Origin: an uncultured Victivallales bacterium
Lineage (GTDB): Bacteria; Verrucomicrobiota; Lentisphaeria; Oligosphaerales; JAFGRS01
DNA length: 12,503 nt
NCBI GenBank assembly: GCA_903834675.1
Contig: CAILKC010000089.1
Coordinates: forward strand, 1 to 12,503
Direction: 5' to 3'
The position numbers were made by a program, and so were the translations under genes. The stretch's first letter is position 1. Every line of letters starts with the position of its first letter. Below, piece by piece: positions 1-9,900 of this stretch. The notes beneath the pieces were generated by a model. The model made no database searches. It saw nothing but the letters and a program-made list of their open reading frames with translations, and was not told where the DNA came from.

Positions 1-137
1 ACCGCCGGCAGTGAAAGCGGCGTCGACGGGCCGCGTCCGCGGCCCTCTGCCGCACGCACTCCATGTCGCGCGACGGCCAGGCTGAGTACTGGGGTGCCAT
101 GATGGAAGCGGTCGACTCAGCTGCAACTGCGTATCCT
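1..137. other. no recognisable feature
   Basis: The frames read from position 1 on the + strand close within about 110 bases and none resembles a protein family I know. This may be the decayed tail of an upstream gene or plain intergenic DNA. I see no promoter, RNA or repeat that I could defend here. Confidence 0.4.
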
Positions 138-150
138 GCCCCAACGGGGC
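138..150. repeat. palindrome GCCCC-AAC-GGGGC (first of left cluster)
   Basis: Five perfect stem pairs close a three-base loop. The core CCCCAACGGGG recurs at 222-232 and, as its complement, within 257-265. It is the first element of a palindrome cluster running to about 321. Palindromes of this style are common between genes in Verrucomicrobia, Lentisphaerae and Planctomycetes; that is recollection and was not checked. Confidence 0.75.
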
Positions 151-162
151 TGCGTACCCAAG

Positions 163-196
163 CCCAGGGTTGGCCGCGGCGTCGGCCTACCCTGGG
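163..196. repeat. long palindrome CCCAGGG...CCCTGGG
   Basis: The arm CCCAGGGTTGGCC (163-175) pairs with GGCCTACCCTGGG (184-196) at 12 of 13 positions, with an eight-base loop between them. A related half-arm, ACCCAGGGTAG, occurs at 290-300. A shorter relative, CCCAGGGC-AAC-GCCCTGGG, occurs on the far side of the giant gene at 12443-12461. It looks like a member of a dispersed REP-like intergenic family. No open frame of interest crosses it. Confidence 0.8.
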
Positions 197-221
197 TGAG
201 CAAGGCAGCAAACCCAGTCTA

Positions 222-265
222 CCCCAACGGGGTTGGGGGATGGTGCCAAGACGCACCCCCGTTGG
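222..265. repeat. palindrome CCCCAACGGGG with inverted partner
   Basis: CCCCAACGGGG (222-232) can fold on itself. Its segment CCAACGGGG (224-232) is also perfectly complementary to CCCCGTTGG (257-265), giving two alternative folds. It belongs to the same cluster as the elements at 138 and 163. Confidence 0.7.
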
Positions 266-289
266 CGTAGGAGGCCATGACCACATGTG

Positions 290-321
290 ACCCAGGGTAG
301 CGGCACCATGGCCGCAACCCT
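290..321. repeat. degenerate palindrome copy bordering the signalling-gene fragment
   Basis: AGGGTAGCGGC (294-304) pairs with GCCGCAACCCT (311-321) with one mismatch around the loop ACCATG. The left side, ACCCAGGGTAG (290-300), matches the outer arm of the palindrome at 163-196. The outer right arm is missing: bases after 321 run straight into the sensor-tail remnant at 329. The ATG at 308 that could begin a 31-codon frame lies in this loop, so it is probably part of the repeat and not a real start. Confidence 0.65.
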
Positions 322-328
322 TACCAGG

Positions 329-403
329 TTCACCCACGGCATGTGCCCGGATTGCATCCGCAAGTATTACCCGGAGATGGACGCAGAGGAGCTGGGCGTA
401 TGA
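329..403 (+). pseudogene. C-terminal tail of a sensor/PAS-type two-component protein (remnant)
   Basis: The frame reads [16 protein letters not shown] and ends at TGA 401-403. The block 'HGxCPDCxxKxYPE' is a motif I know from the C-terminal tails of PAS-containing sensor kinases and response-regulator-type proteins. Only about 24 codons remain. The same frame is closed by a stop at 278-280, and the intervening bases belong to a palindromic repeat, so the body of the gene is gone. The stop overlaps the ATG of the next fragment (ATGA, 400-403), which suggests the two were once neighbouring, translationally coupled genes. Kinase versus regulator cannot be decided from so little sequence. Confidence 0.6.
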
Positions 404-495
404 GTCCGGCCGTGGAACAGATCGAGATCGCGCTGCTCCTGGAAGGGGTGTTCCGGCAGGGCGGTTACGACTTCCGCAGTTACGCGTCGGCGAAG
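400..495 (+). pseudogene. CheR-type protein-glutamate methyltransferase, N-terminal fragment
   Basis: From ATG 400 the frame reads [19 protein letters not shown] and then SYASA. This matches the first alpha-helical segment of CheR methyltransferases, which normally runs 'E-hydrophobic-LLE-x-hFxxxGxDFRxY' and continues into an Arg-rich helix. CheR adds methyl groups from S-adenosylmethionine to glutamates of chemoreceptors. Here the similarity ends after about 31 codons, near 486-495, and the frame then runs through unrelated sequence to a TGA at 583-585. The SAM-binding catalytic domain is absent, so this is a truncated relic. It overlaps the preceding remnant by ATGA. Confidence 0.65.
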
Positions 496-611
496 GTACG
501 GGCCTGGGCCTGGCCACCGTCTACGGCATCGTGCGACAGAACCACGGGTTCGTCTGCGTCTACAGCGAGCCGGGGCAGGGCATGACCTTCAGGATCCACC
601 TCCCCCGCTGC
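489..611 (+). pseudogene. histidine kinase ATPase domain, C-terminal fragment (G2 box onward)
   Basis: In a different frame from the CheR piece the sequence reads [17 protein letters not shown], then [21 protein letters not shown] and C. This is the G2 box and final strands of a HATPase_c domain. It closely matches the end of the catalytic core in hybrid PAS-type sensor kinases, where a receiver domain often follows. The H-box, N-box and G1 box are absent. After the LPR block the frame continues for about 31 low-complexity codons to a TAG at 702-704, and no receiver domain is seen. There is no start codon with a ribosome site, and the piece is out of frame with the CheR remnant, so no fusion protein can form. 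Confidence 0.75.
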
Positions 612-647
612 CCCGCCGCCCCGCCGCACTCGCACGGGTACTCGTAT

Positions 648-682
648 CCAGCCAACGGTGGGTTATTTTCCGCCTTGGCTGG
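648..682. other. strong stem-loop between kinase remnant and giant gene
   Basis: CCAGCCAA (648-655) pairs perfectly with TTGGCTGG (675-682). Inside it, GGTGG (657-661) pairs with CCGCC (670-674) with one G-T wobble, leaving one bulged C (656) and the loop GTTATTTT. No T-run follows on either strand, so it does not look like an intrinsic terminator. It may still stop or process transcripts from upstream, or be another dispersed palindrome. Confidence 0.6.
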
Positions 683-843
683 GGGCGTCGGCGCTGGCAC
701 GTAGGGAGCTGGCACGCGCCAGGATACCGCCAGTGGGGCGTCGTCTCCTCGTCCTTCCTGCGTCGAGCTTGGGCGTTGGAGGGGGTTCCAGTCCCGACAA
801 GTAGTCCAATCAAGGCCAATATTGATTTCTTAAAACGTTATTC

Positions 844-849
844 AGAAGG
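844..849 (+). promoter_or_regulatory. Shine-Dalgarno sequence for the giant gene
   Basis: AGAAGG lies seven bases before the ATG at 857, in an A+T-rich leader (about 808-856) that stands out from the G+C-rich surroundings. It decides the start: the longer open frame could begin at a TTG at 776, but that would place 27 residues with no signal character ahead of the leader peptide. No convincing -35/-10 pair was found in the leader. Confidence 0.65.
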
Positions 850-856
850 TAGTTAC

Positions 857-997
857 ATGAATGACATCGGGCACCAACAGGCGAGTCTGTACCACCCAGA
901 AAACTCAAGCGGGCATCCCCGGTCGCGCCGGATTGGCGTGGCGAGGTGCCGTGGGTTCTGGGTATGCGCCCTGATGCTGGCCAGCAGCGCTCAGGCG
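857..997 (+). other. signal peptide coding region
   Basis: Residues 1-47 have a long polar N-region, then basic residues (RSRR, ARCR), a hydrophobic stretch GFWVCALMLA, and SSAQA before ITFS, a good signal peptidase I site after Ala47. The 30-odd residue N-region is longer than in most Sec signals. The SRR pair lacks the usual following hydrophobic FLK of a Tat motif, so Sec export is more likely. An internal GTG (about 938) would give a compact 20-residue signal but has no clear ribosome site. Confidence 0.75.
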
Positions 998-3900
998 ATC
1001 ACCTTCAGCGCCGACACGCGCCTCGATGGCGGGAACGCGACCTATGACGGCGCCGACATTGTGGTGAGCAACTGCACGCTGACGGTTGACGGTCCACACG
1101 CATTCAACAGCCTTACGGTGGTTGCCGGCGCTGTGGTCACCCACTCAGCGGCGACGCCGAGCCAGGAGTATTCCTTGGAGCTCACGATTGCGGGCGCTCT
1201 GACGATTGACGCGAGTGCCAAGATCGATGTCAGCGGCCGCGGCTACCTGCCGGGCCGGACCGCAGGCAATGCGACGGTGGGGGGTGCCACCGGCCGAGCG
1301 AGTGGTTCCTATGGCGGGCTTGGGGACGGGCTCAACGGGATCAGGAATCCGGTCTATGGCGACTACCGCGATCCCAACGAACCCGGGTCCGGTGGCGGCC
1401 CAGACAACGCGGCCGGCTCAGGCGGTGGATTGGTGCGGATAGCGGCCCACAACGCCCAGATTGACGGCGCGATCCTCGCCAACGGCGGGAGTGGCGGCCA
1501 CGCCAGCGCTGGCTCAGGCTCCGGGGGCGGTATCCGGCTGGAGGTTGTCACTCTCCGTGGCAGCGGCCGACTGGAGGCCAATGGCGGAACCCCGACGGAA
1601 TACGGCGGTGGCGGCGGCGGCGGACGCGTGGCGGTCTTCTACGCGACGCTCGATGGTTTCGATGTCACCAACCGGGTGACGGCGCACGGGGCCCCCGGCG
1701 GCTCAAGCTGGGGTGGGGCTGGATCCGTCGGCACGGTTTACCTCAGGCAAACCGACTCCCTCGGTACACTATTGCTGACCAACCATGGCACCACGGTTGG
1801 CCTGTGGACTCCGCTGGGCGGTGCGACCGAGACGGTTTTCCAGGTGGACAACCTGGTGATCTCGGGAGCTGGCGTGGTTGCGGTGACCGCCAGCGGCTGC
1901 CCGATTGAGGCTAGTTCGGTGACGATCACAGATGGGGCGGTGCTGACCCAGCCGCTCAGCACCGCCAGCCAGAGTCACTCGTTGCAGATGACGGTTGCGG
2001 CGGCTCTGCGGATCGACGCGACCGCCAAGATCGACGTCAGCGGGCGCGGGTATTTGCCCGGTCGCACGGCAGGCAACAGCACGGTGGGGGGAGCGACCGG
2101 CCAATCGAGTGGCTCCCACGGCGGGCTTGGGGATGGGCTCAACGGGACCCGAAACCCGGTCTATGGCGACTACCGTGACCCCAGTGAACCTGGCTCCGGC
2201 GCCGGCCCGGTCAATGTGGCGGGTTCCGGCGGCGGCTTGGTGCGAATTACGGCCAACCGCGCGCAGATTGACGGCGCCATACTCGCCAACGGCGGGAGCG
2301 GCGGCTGGGGCAGCGGCGGTTCCGGCTCCGGCGGCGGCATCCGCCTGGATGTGGTTACGCTCAGTGGCGGCGGGAGAGTGGAAGCCAATGGCGGGACGCC
2401 GACGGAGTCCGGTGGCGGTGGCGGCGGCGGGCGCGTGGCAGTCTACTACACGAGCCTCGACGGTTTCGGGGTTGCCAACCAGGTGACGGCACACGGGGCC
2501 CGCGGCGGCTCAGGTTGGGGAGGGGCTGGGGCGGTGGGGACGGTTTACCTCAGGCAAACCGGCTCCCTCGGTACCCTCCTGCTGACCAACCATGGCACCA
2601 CGGTTGGCCTATGGACTCCGCTGGGCGGTGCGACCGAGACGGTTTTCCAGGTGGACAACCTGGTGATCTCGGGAGCTGGCGTGGTGGCGATGACAGCCAG
2701 CGGCTGCCCGCTGGAAGCCAACTCGGTGACGATCACCGATGGGGCGGTGCTGACCCAGCCGCTCTCCACCGCCAGCCAGGGTTACTCGCTGCAAATGACC
2801 ATCGCCGACGCCCTGACGATTGACGCGACCGCGAAGATCGACGTCAGCGGTCGCGGCTATCTGCCCGGTCGGACCGCCGGCAACAGCACGGCGGGGGGCG
2901 CAACCGGCCAATCGAGTGGCTCCTATGGCGGGCTTGGGGATGGGTTCAACGGGACCCGAAACGCGGTCTATGGCGACTACCGTGATCCCAATGAACTCGG
3001 CTCCGGTGGCGGCCCAGTCAATGTGGCGGGTTCCGGCGGCGGCTTGGTGTGCATCACGGCCAACCGCGCGCAGATTGATGGCGCCATCCTCGCCAACGGC
3101 GGGAGCGGCGGCTGGGGCAGCGGCGGTTCCGGCTCCGGCGGCGGCATCCGCCTGGATGTGGTTACTCTCCGTGGTGGCGGGAGAGTGGAAGCCAATGGCG
3201 GGACGCCGACCGAGGCGGGTGGCGGGGGCGGCGGTGGCCGGGTGGCGGTCTACTACACGAGCCTCGACGGTTTCGGGGTTGCCAACCAGGTGACCGCACA
3301 CGGGGCCCGCGGCGGCTCAGGTTGGGGCGGGGCTGGGGCGGTGGGGACGGTCTATCTCCGGCGCTCAGGAGACCCGGGCGGCGAACTGCGGATCGTCAGT
3401 CACGGCAGCGCCGCGGGCGCCTGGACCCCGCTCGGACTGCCAGGCCAGACGGTGGCCGATTACGGAACCGATAGCATCGTGGTGTCCGGCGCTGGGGTGG
3501 TGGTCATTCCGGAGCACGATATGCCGGTGCGTGCCAATGGCCTGACGCTGCAGGACGGCGCCTGGCTGACGCATCAATACTGCACCGCGAGCCAGACTTT
3601 CCGCGTGGACCTGAGGGTCAACACGCTGAATCTGGAGGCGACCGCGAAGATTGACGTCAGCGGTCGCGGCTATCTGCCCGGTCGGACCGCCGGCAACCGC
3701 ACGGCGGGGGCCGCGACCGGCCAATCGAGTGGTTCCTATGGCGGACGTGGGGTGGCCCTCAACGGGACCAGCAATCCACTCTATGGCGACGAGCGCAATC
3801 CCCTTGAACTCGGGTCCGGCGGCGGCCCGGTCAATACGGCGGGGTCCGGCGGGGGCTTGGTGCGGATCACCACCGGGAGCGCCCAGATTGACGGCGCCAT

Positions 3901-6900
3901 CCTCGCCAACGGCGGGAGCGGCGGCTGGGGCAGCGGTGGTTCTGGCTCGGGCGGCGGCATTCTCCTCAATGTGGGCCTGCTCAGTGGACGGGGCCAGCTC
4001 GCGGCAAGAGGCGGGACCTCGACGGAGGGCGGTGGCGGTGGCGGTGGCGGGCGCGTCGCGGTCCATACCTGGGGCGTCATGACTTTCCCTGTCTCCAACC
4101 TCAGCGCCCATGCGGGCACTGGCCCCAACGGCCCGGGCCAGCCCGGCAGCGTCTTCAGCGGCGCCACGCCCTTTTTTGCCTGGGAAGAGTCGAGTGCTCT
4201 TCTCCATGGTTCGGCCGAGATCGCCTGGTATGCACTGTGTGTCGCCCCCAACACGGTCACGGCGGAGCTCGCGGCGTTTCGTGAAGCTAACGCCTATCCT
4301 ATTGCGGCAGAACTTAATGCGACTGGAAGTGCGAGCTGGGACACGACCCGCGTCAGCGACGGGACCTATGCACTGCGGGCGCTTTTCCGTAACGGCTCGA
4401 ACGCGGTGGTCGGCGAGTTGCAGCGCGAGGTCGCGGTGATCAACGAGTGGGTCATCTGGCACGCGGGCGTGATTCCCACCGACGAGACCTGGGTGGCCGG
4501 CACCGTCCACGTCATAGACCGGAGCGTGATCATCCCCAGCGGCGTGACGGTGACGATCGAGCCGGGGGCCGTCGTCAAGTTCGCTCCGGGCACCGGCATC
4601 AGCATCCTGACCGGGGGTACCCTCAACGCGCTGGGCACACCTGCCGCGCCAATCGTCTTGACCTCGCTGGCGGACGACAGCGCCGGCGGCGACACGAACC
4701 TGGATGGAGATCAGTCGTTGCCCAGGCCGGGGGATTGGGCCGGGGTGGCGGGGTCAGGCGGACAGTTCAATCAAACTGCTGATACCGACATCCGCTACAT
4801 CTCGCAGACCCACGGCGGGACCCTGGCGGCGGCGGAATCCTGGCTGGGATCCTATGTCCATCGGGTGACCAGCGTGCTGGTTGTTCCCAGCGGCGTTACG
4901 CTCACCATCAATCCCGGGGCGGTGGTGAAGTTTGCGGCCGGCACCGGGATCACGGTCGCGGCGGGTGGGACCCTGAACGCCTGGGGCACGGTGGCGCAGC
5001 CGATCGCGTTCACCTCGCTCAGGGATGACACGCTTGGCGGTGACAGCAATGGCGATGGCGATGCCACCGCGCCGGCCGCGGGCGACTGGAGATCCCTGCG
5101 CTTCGAGGGGGCAGCCACGGCCAGCCTGCGACAGGCTGATGTCCGTTACGGCGGCAACTCGATCTTCAACATCTACGGGGCCGGTGGGATGATCGAAGCG
5201 AGCGGCGGCACGCTGCTGCTGGAGGCCTGCCGGGTCAGCGAGTCACTGAAAGACGGCGTCCTCAGCGGCAGCGCCACCACGATCCGTAACACCGTCGTCG
5301 CCGCCTGCGACCGCGGCGTCGTGGCCTGGGGCGACATGCAGCTCAGCAACTGCACCCTCGACAACAATCGCCAGGGCGCGGTTGAGCACGGCGGCACCCT
5401 GACCCTCCGCAACTGCATCGTTTCGCACAGTCCGCAATTCGGGGTATTGCATGACTGGGGCACCGAGCGGGTGACGGTCACCAACTCGGATGTCTGGAAC
5501 CCGGGCGCGGTCAACTACCGCGGCACCGCGGACAAGACCGGCCAGAACGGTAATCTCGCCGTGGACCCGAAGTTCAAGAACGCGGTTGCTGGCGACTACC
5601 GGCTCGACTACCACTCCCCGTGTATCGATGCCGCGGATGGCGTGGCGGCGCCAGCGACGGACTTCATGGGCGCCCCGCGCTACGATGATCCGCGCAGCCC
5701 CAACACTGGCACCCCCACCACCGACGGCGCCTATGCCGACCTGGGTGCCTTCGAGTTCGTCGAAACCGCGACGTCCGAGGTCGATCTGCTGGGCACCGCG
5801 GTGAGCGGTCCAGCGGCGGTGGTGGCCGGGGCCTCGGCCATTGTGTTCTGGGAGGTGGTGAACACCGGCAGCGGCCGGGCGATCGGTCCGTGGCATGATG
5901 CCATCAGCCTGGTCCCCGTCTCGGGCGCCGGGGAACCGATCTGGGCTGCCGAGGTCCTGGTTGGTCAGGGCGTCGTCCTGGGACCGGGCCAGAGCTACAG
6001 CACGTCAGCTACGGTTCGGGTTCCGGGCGGTAGGCAAGGCAGTTGCCGGTGGCAGGTCCAGGTGAACTGTCGTGGCGATGTTTTCGAGGGGATGAACGGG
6101 GCCAATAATACGGTCCAATCTTCGCTGCCGACCAACCTCACCTTGCCGGTACTCACGCTCGGCGGCGAGGCGATCAGCGATGCGTTTACTGCGGTGGACC
6201 AGAGCTACTGGTATGTGCTAACCCCGCAGAGCAACCAGGACGTCCGCGTCAACGTCCGGCTGACCGGCGGCGGCGGCGCCGTGCGGGTCTATATGGCTCA
6301 AGGCTACATGCCCACGCCGCAGCATTACGACTGGACCCAGACCGAATGGAACTCACCCGAGGCTTCGATCATCGCCGCGGACCTCGCCGCCCAGCCCTGC
6401 TACATCCTGGTTGTACCGCAGTCGCTGACCCAAACCCCAGCCCCGTTCACCGTGCAGACCGCGGAGCTCGGTATCGGCCTAAGCGGAAGCTCGCCCGTCA
6501 CCGCCGCCAATGTCGGGCCTGTCACCCTGCAACTCCAAGGCGGTGGACTGACTGCTGCCATGACCTATGAAGTGGTGGATTCTGCCGGCACACCTCACGC
6601 CGCCAGCGCGATCGAGGTCGTCAATGCCGCACGGGTCTACGCCACCTTCAATCTCGCCGGCTTGCCGCTCGGGAGCAGTGATGTACGGGTCATCGCCGAC
6701 GGCATGACCAAGACGCTCCCCGACGCGCTGCAGATCACGGCCGGGTCTCCGGGACGGATCGAGGTCCACCTCAGCGGTCCGAGTGCCATGCGTTCGTATC
6801 GGGAAGGCAGATTGACCGTGGAGTACCGTAACGTGGGGGACACCGACGTCCTGGCCCCCCTGATGCTGGTCAGCGCGCAGAATGCCGTTTTGCGCCTGGC

Positions 6901-9900
6901 CGACGCGCCGGACTATGTGGGTGCCTCAATCTGGCTGTTGGGAATCCACCACGAGGGTCCGGCCGGGACGCTTCCGCCCGGCGCGCAGGGCGCCATCACG
7001 CTCGTGTTCAAGCCCGACATGTCGGACCAATGCGCCTTCAGCGTGCGCCTGCCGCCGACAACTGACACTCCCACCGACTGGTCCGCCGTCAAGAATGCCT
7101 TGCGGCCGACGGATGTCCCCCTCCAAGCCTGGGACGTGATCTACGCCAACTTCGTCGCCCGGGTGGGCAACACCTTTGGCCAATATCAACGTATCCTGGC
7201 CGAGGATGCCACCTACCTGAGCCAACTTGGCCAGTATGTCCCCGCCGTGCGCGCCCTGACGGCCTTCGAACTCGTCCAGGCTGGCCAGTCCGGCGCCATC
7301 AGCCAGCGCTATCGCTGGGGCGCCCTCGGTCGCGGCCAAGTCGATCCCACGGATATCGCCGTCGTGCAGGACGCTAACGGTGACGTCAAGATCAATGTCT
7401 CCCAAGCCCTGGTTCGGAGGTTTATCCACCAGGCCGATGGCACCTTCGCCGGATTGCCCGGCGATCACGGCACCCTGACCTGGCTCGACGACCATTACCA
7501 GATCAACGAATCCGGCGGCAGCCTGGTCGTCTTCCGGCCGGACCGCCGGCTCGATTACATCGAAGACCTGAACCACAACCGCGTCACCTGCAATTATGTG
7601 GGCGCCTACCTCGACAGTTGGACCGATTCCCGCGGGAACAGCGTGCAGCTGGCGCGCAACGCCCAGGGGCTCATCAGCAGTATCACCGACCCGGTCGGAC
7701 GCCTCACCACCTTCACCTACGACGCCGCCGGAGAGCATCTCGCCGCCGTCGTGGCACCCGATGGGACCACCGACTCGTTCACCTACATCACCGGCCAGGG
7801 CGCCGCCCGCGAACACGCCCTGGCCTCGGTCACGGCGCCGGATGGGACCCACGCCTACCTGGAGTATGACGACCGGGGCGCCCTGACGCGCCTGAGCCGC
7901 GCTGGGGGAGCGACCGTGCTGAGCCTCGCCAACGAGCTGCCAGCCGGGGTTACCGTGACCGACGCGGCGGGCCATTCCACCAAGCTCCTCTCCGATCACC
8001 TGGGCCGCTTGACCAAGCTCGTGGATCCCTTGGGAAACCTGGCGCGCTTGGGCTACGACCAAGAGGACAACCTGACGGCGGTCGGGCTGCCACGCGGCGT
8101 CCACGGGTCGAGCACCTATGACGCCTTGGGCAACCCTGTCACCCTGACCGACCCGCTGGGCGGCCAGCTCAATCTCGCCTATGGCACGGCCCTGAACTTG
8201 CCGGTGAGTCTGCGCACGCCGGGCGGCCAACAAACGCAGTTCAACTATGACGCGCACGGCAACCCCACCCGCCTCACCTATCCCGATCAACAGGCCGAGC
8301 AAGCGACCTACGATACCCAGGGCAACCCGACCACCTTCGTCAACGTCCGCGGGCAACAGATCACCTGCACCTATGACGCCCAAGCACTGCTGACCCACAA
8401 GTACTACGCGGACGGTTCCCGGGTTGACTATGCCTATGACGGACACCGAAACCTGACCCGCGTGACCAAGGCCAGCGGCAGCACGAATCAGGTCACGACT
8501 TTGACCTATGATGCCGCCGACCGGCTGGTGCAGGTGACCGACCCGTTCAATCGGTCTCTGTCGTATGCCTATGATGAGGCCGGTCGGCGCCGCCAGATGA
8601 CCACCAGCGACGGCTTCGTACTCAACTACGGGTACGATGAGAACGGGCGCTTGGGGCAGCTCATGGACGGCGCCGGTAACCCCAACGTGGTCTACACCTA
8701 CGATGCCAGCGACCGCCTGGCCAGCCAACAACAGGGCCATGGCGGCATTACCACCTATGCCTACGACCCGGCCGGTCGGGTCGTGACCTTGATCAACCGG
8801 GCGCCGGGCGGGGCGATCCTCTCCAGTTTCGAGTACACCTACGACGAACTCGGCCGCCGGACCCGCGTCGTCACCCTGGAGGGCATCACCGACTATGCCT
8901 ACGATGCCGCTGGCCAACTGACCGCCGTGACGCTGCCGGGGGGACGCGCCATCAACTACACCTACGACGCGAACGGCAATCGGCTCCAGGTCGCCGACCA
9001 TGGCACCCCCACCGCCTACCTGACCAACAACCTGGACCAGTACACCCAGATAGGCACGGCGACGTACCTCTACGATGCCGACGGCAACCTGCTCTCCAAG
9101 AACGATGGCGGTCAGACCTGGACCTATGCCTACGACCACGAGAATCAACTCGTGCAGGCCGTGACGCCCGACGGGACCTGGACCTACGAATACGATGCGC
9201 TCGGAAATCGGCTCGCCGCCGTTCACGACGGCCAGCGTACCGAGTACCTGGTTGATCCCACGGGCCTGGGCGATGTGGTCGGTGAGTACAGTGGCGATGG
9301 CGCCCGTCAGACCCACTACGCGCACGGCCTCGGCTTGGCCTTCCGGCGCAGCGCCGGCGAACCCCCCGCCTACTACGCCTTCGATGCGCTGGGCAACACC
9401 AGTGAGTTGACCGACTCGAGCGGCGCCGTGCTGAACCGCTACGTCTACCTACCCTTCGGAGAACGAGTCAGCACGCTGGAGGCGGTCACGAACCCATTCC
9501 AGTACGTCGGGGCGCTGGGGGTCATGCACGACGGCAACGGCCTGGAGTTCATGCGGGCACGCTATTTTGAGCCAACCAGCGGGCGATTCATTCACCGGGA
9601 TCCATTGGGGTTAAATGGCGAGCTCAACCTCTATCGCTATGCCCACAATGATCCCGTCAACCAAGTCGATCCCTCCGGCCTTTTTGGGGTGGCTGAGTAT
9701 TACGACTTGGCAACAACCGTCCTCCATAAGAGTGGGCAGGCAATGGACTTCATTGAAGCGGCACGGCGGGACATGAATGCGTTCGCGCGTGCCGATGTCG
9801 CCGCAACCTATCTCAAAGAAGGACTTAAGTCCGCACTCAAGATTGCGTTGCGTCATACCAAAGATGAAGTGCATGAAGATCTCTTTCGCAGGTTAGGCTC

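Noticed and set aside
63..290. 75-codon open frame on the + strand
   Set aside because: It runs straight through the palindrome cluster at 138-265 and has no ribosome site or family resemblance.
308..403. 31-codon frame beginning at ATG 308 as a small CPDC zinc-ribbon-like gene
   Set aside because: The ATG lies in the loop of a palindromic repeat, there is no Shine-Dalgarno sequence, and the remaining residues match the tail of larger signalling proteins. A relic is the simpler reading.
648..682. Integron attC-like site
   Set aside because: Although it is a stem-loop with GTTA-type and CCAAC elements, the bases do not fit the RYYYAAC/GTTRRRY core pair, and no integrase is present.
776..856. 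TTG at 776 as the start of the giant gene
   Set aside because: It would add 27 residues without signal character. ATG 857 has AGAAGG seven bases upstream and leads into the signal peptide.
1055..4170. CRISPR-like array
   Set aside because: The repeat units are 807 bp long and protein-coding throughout, without the short direct repeats and unique spacers of CRISPR.
1769..4510. Long minus-strand and alternate plus-strand frames across the glycine-rich repeats
   Set aside because: They recur at the 807-bp period, have low-complexity Pro/Ala/Arg composition and follow directly from G+C-rich repeat coding on the + strand.
6926..9325. 799-codon open frame on the minus strand opposite the RHS region
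   Set aside because: It is the antisense shadow of the YD repeats: regular codon use (TAC/TAT GAC repeated) in G+C-rich DNA leaves the opposite frame free of stops. The translation is repetitive 'VVGIVG'-like text with no family resemblance.
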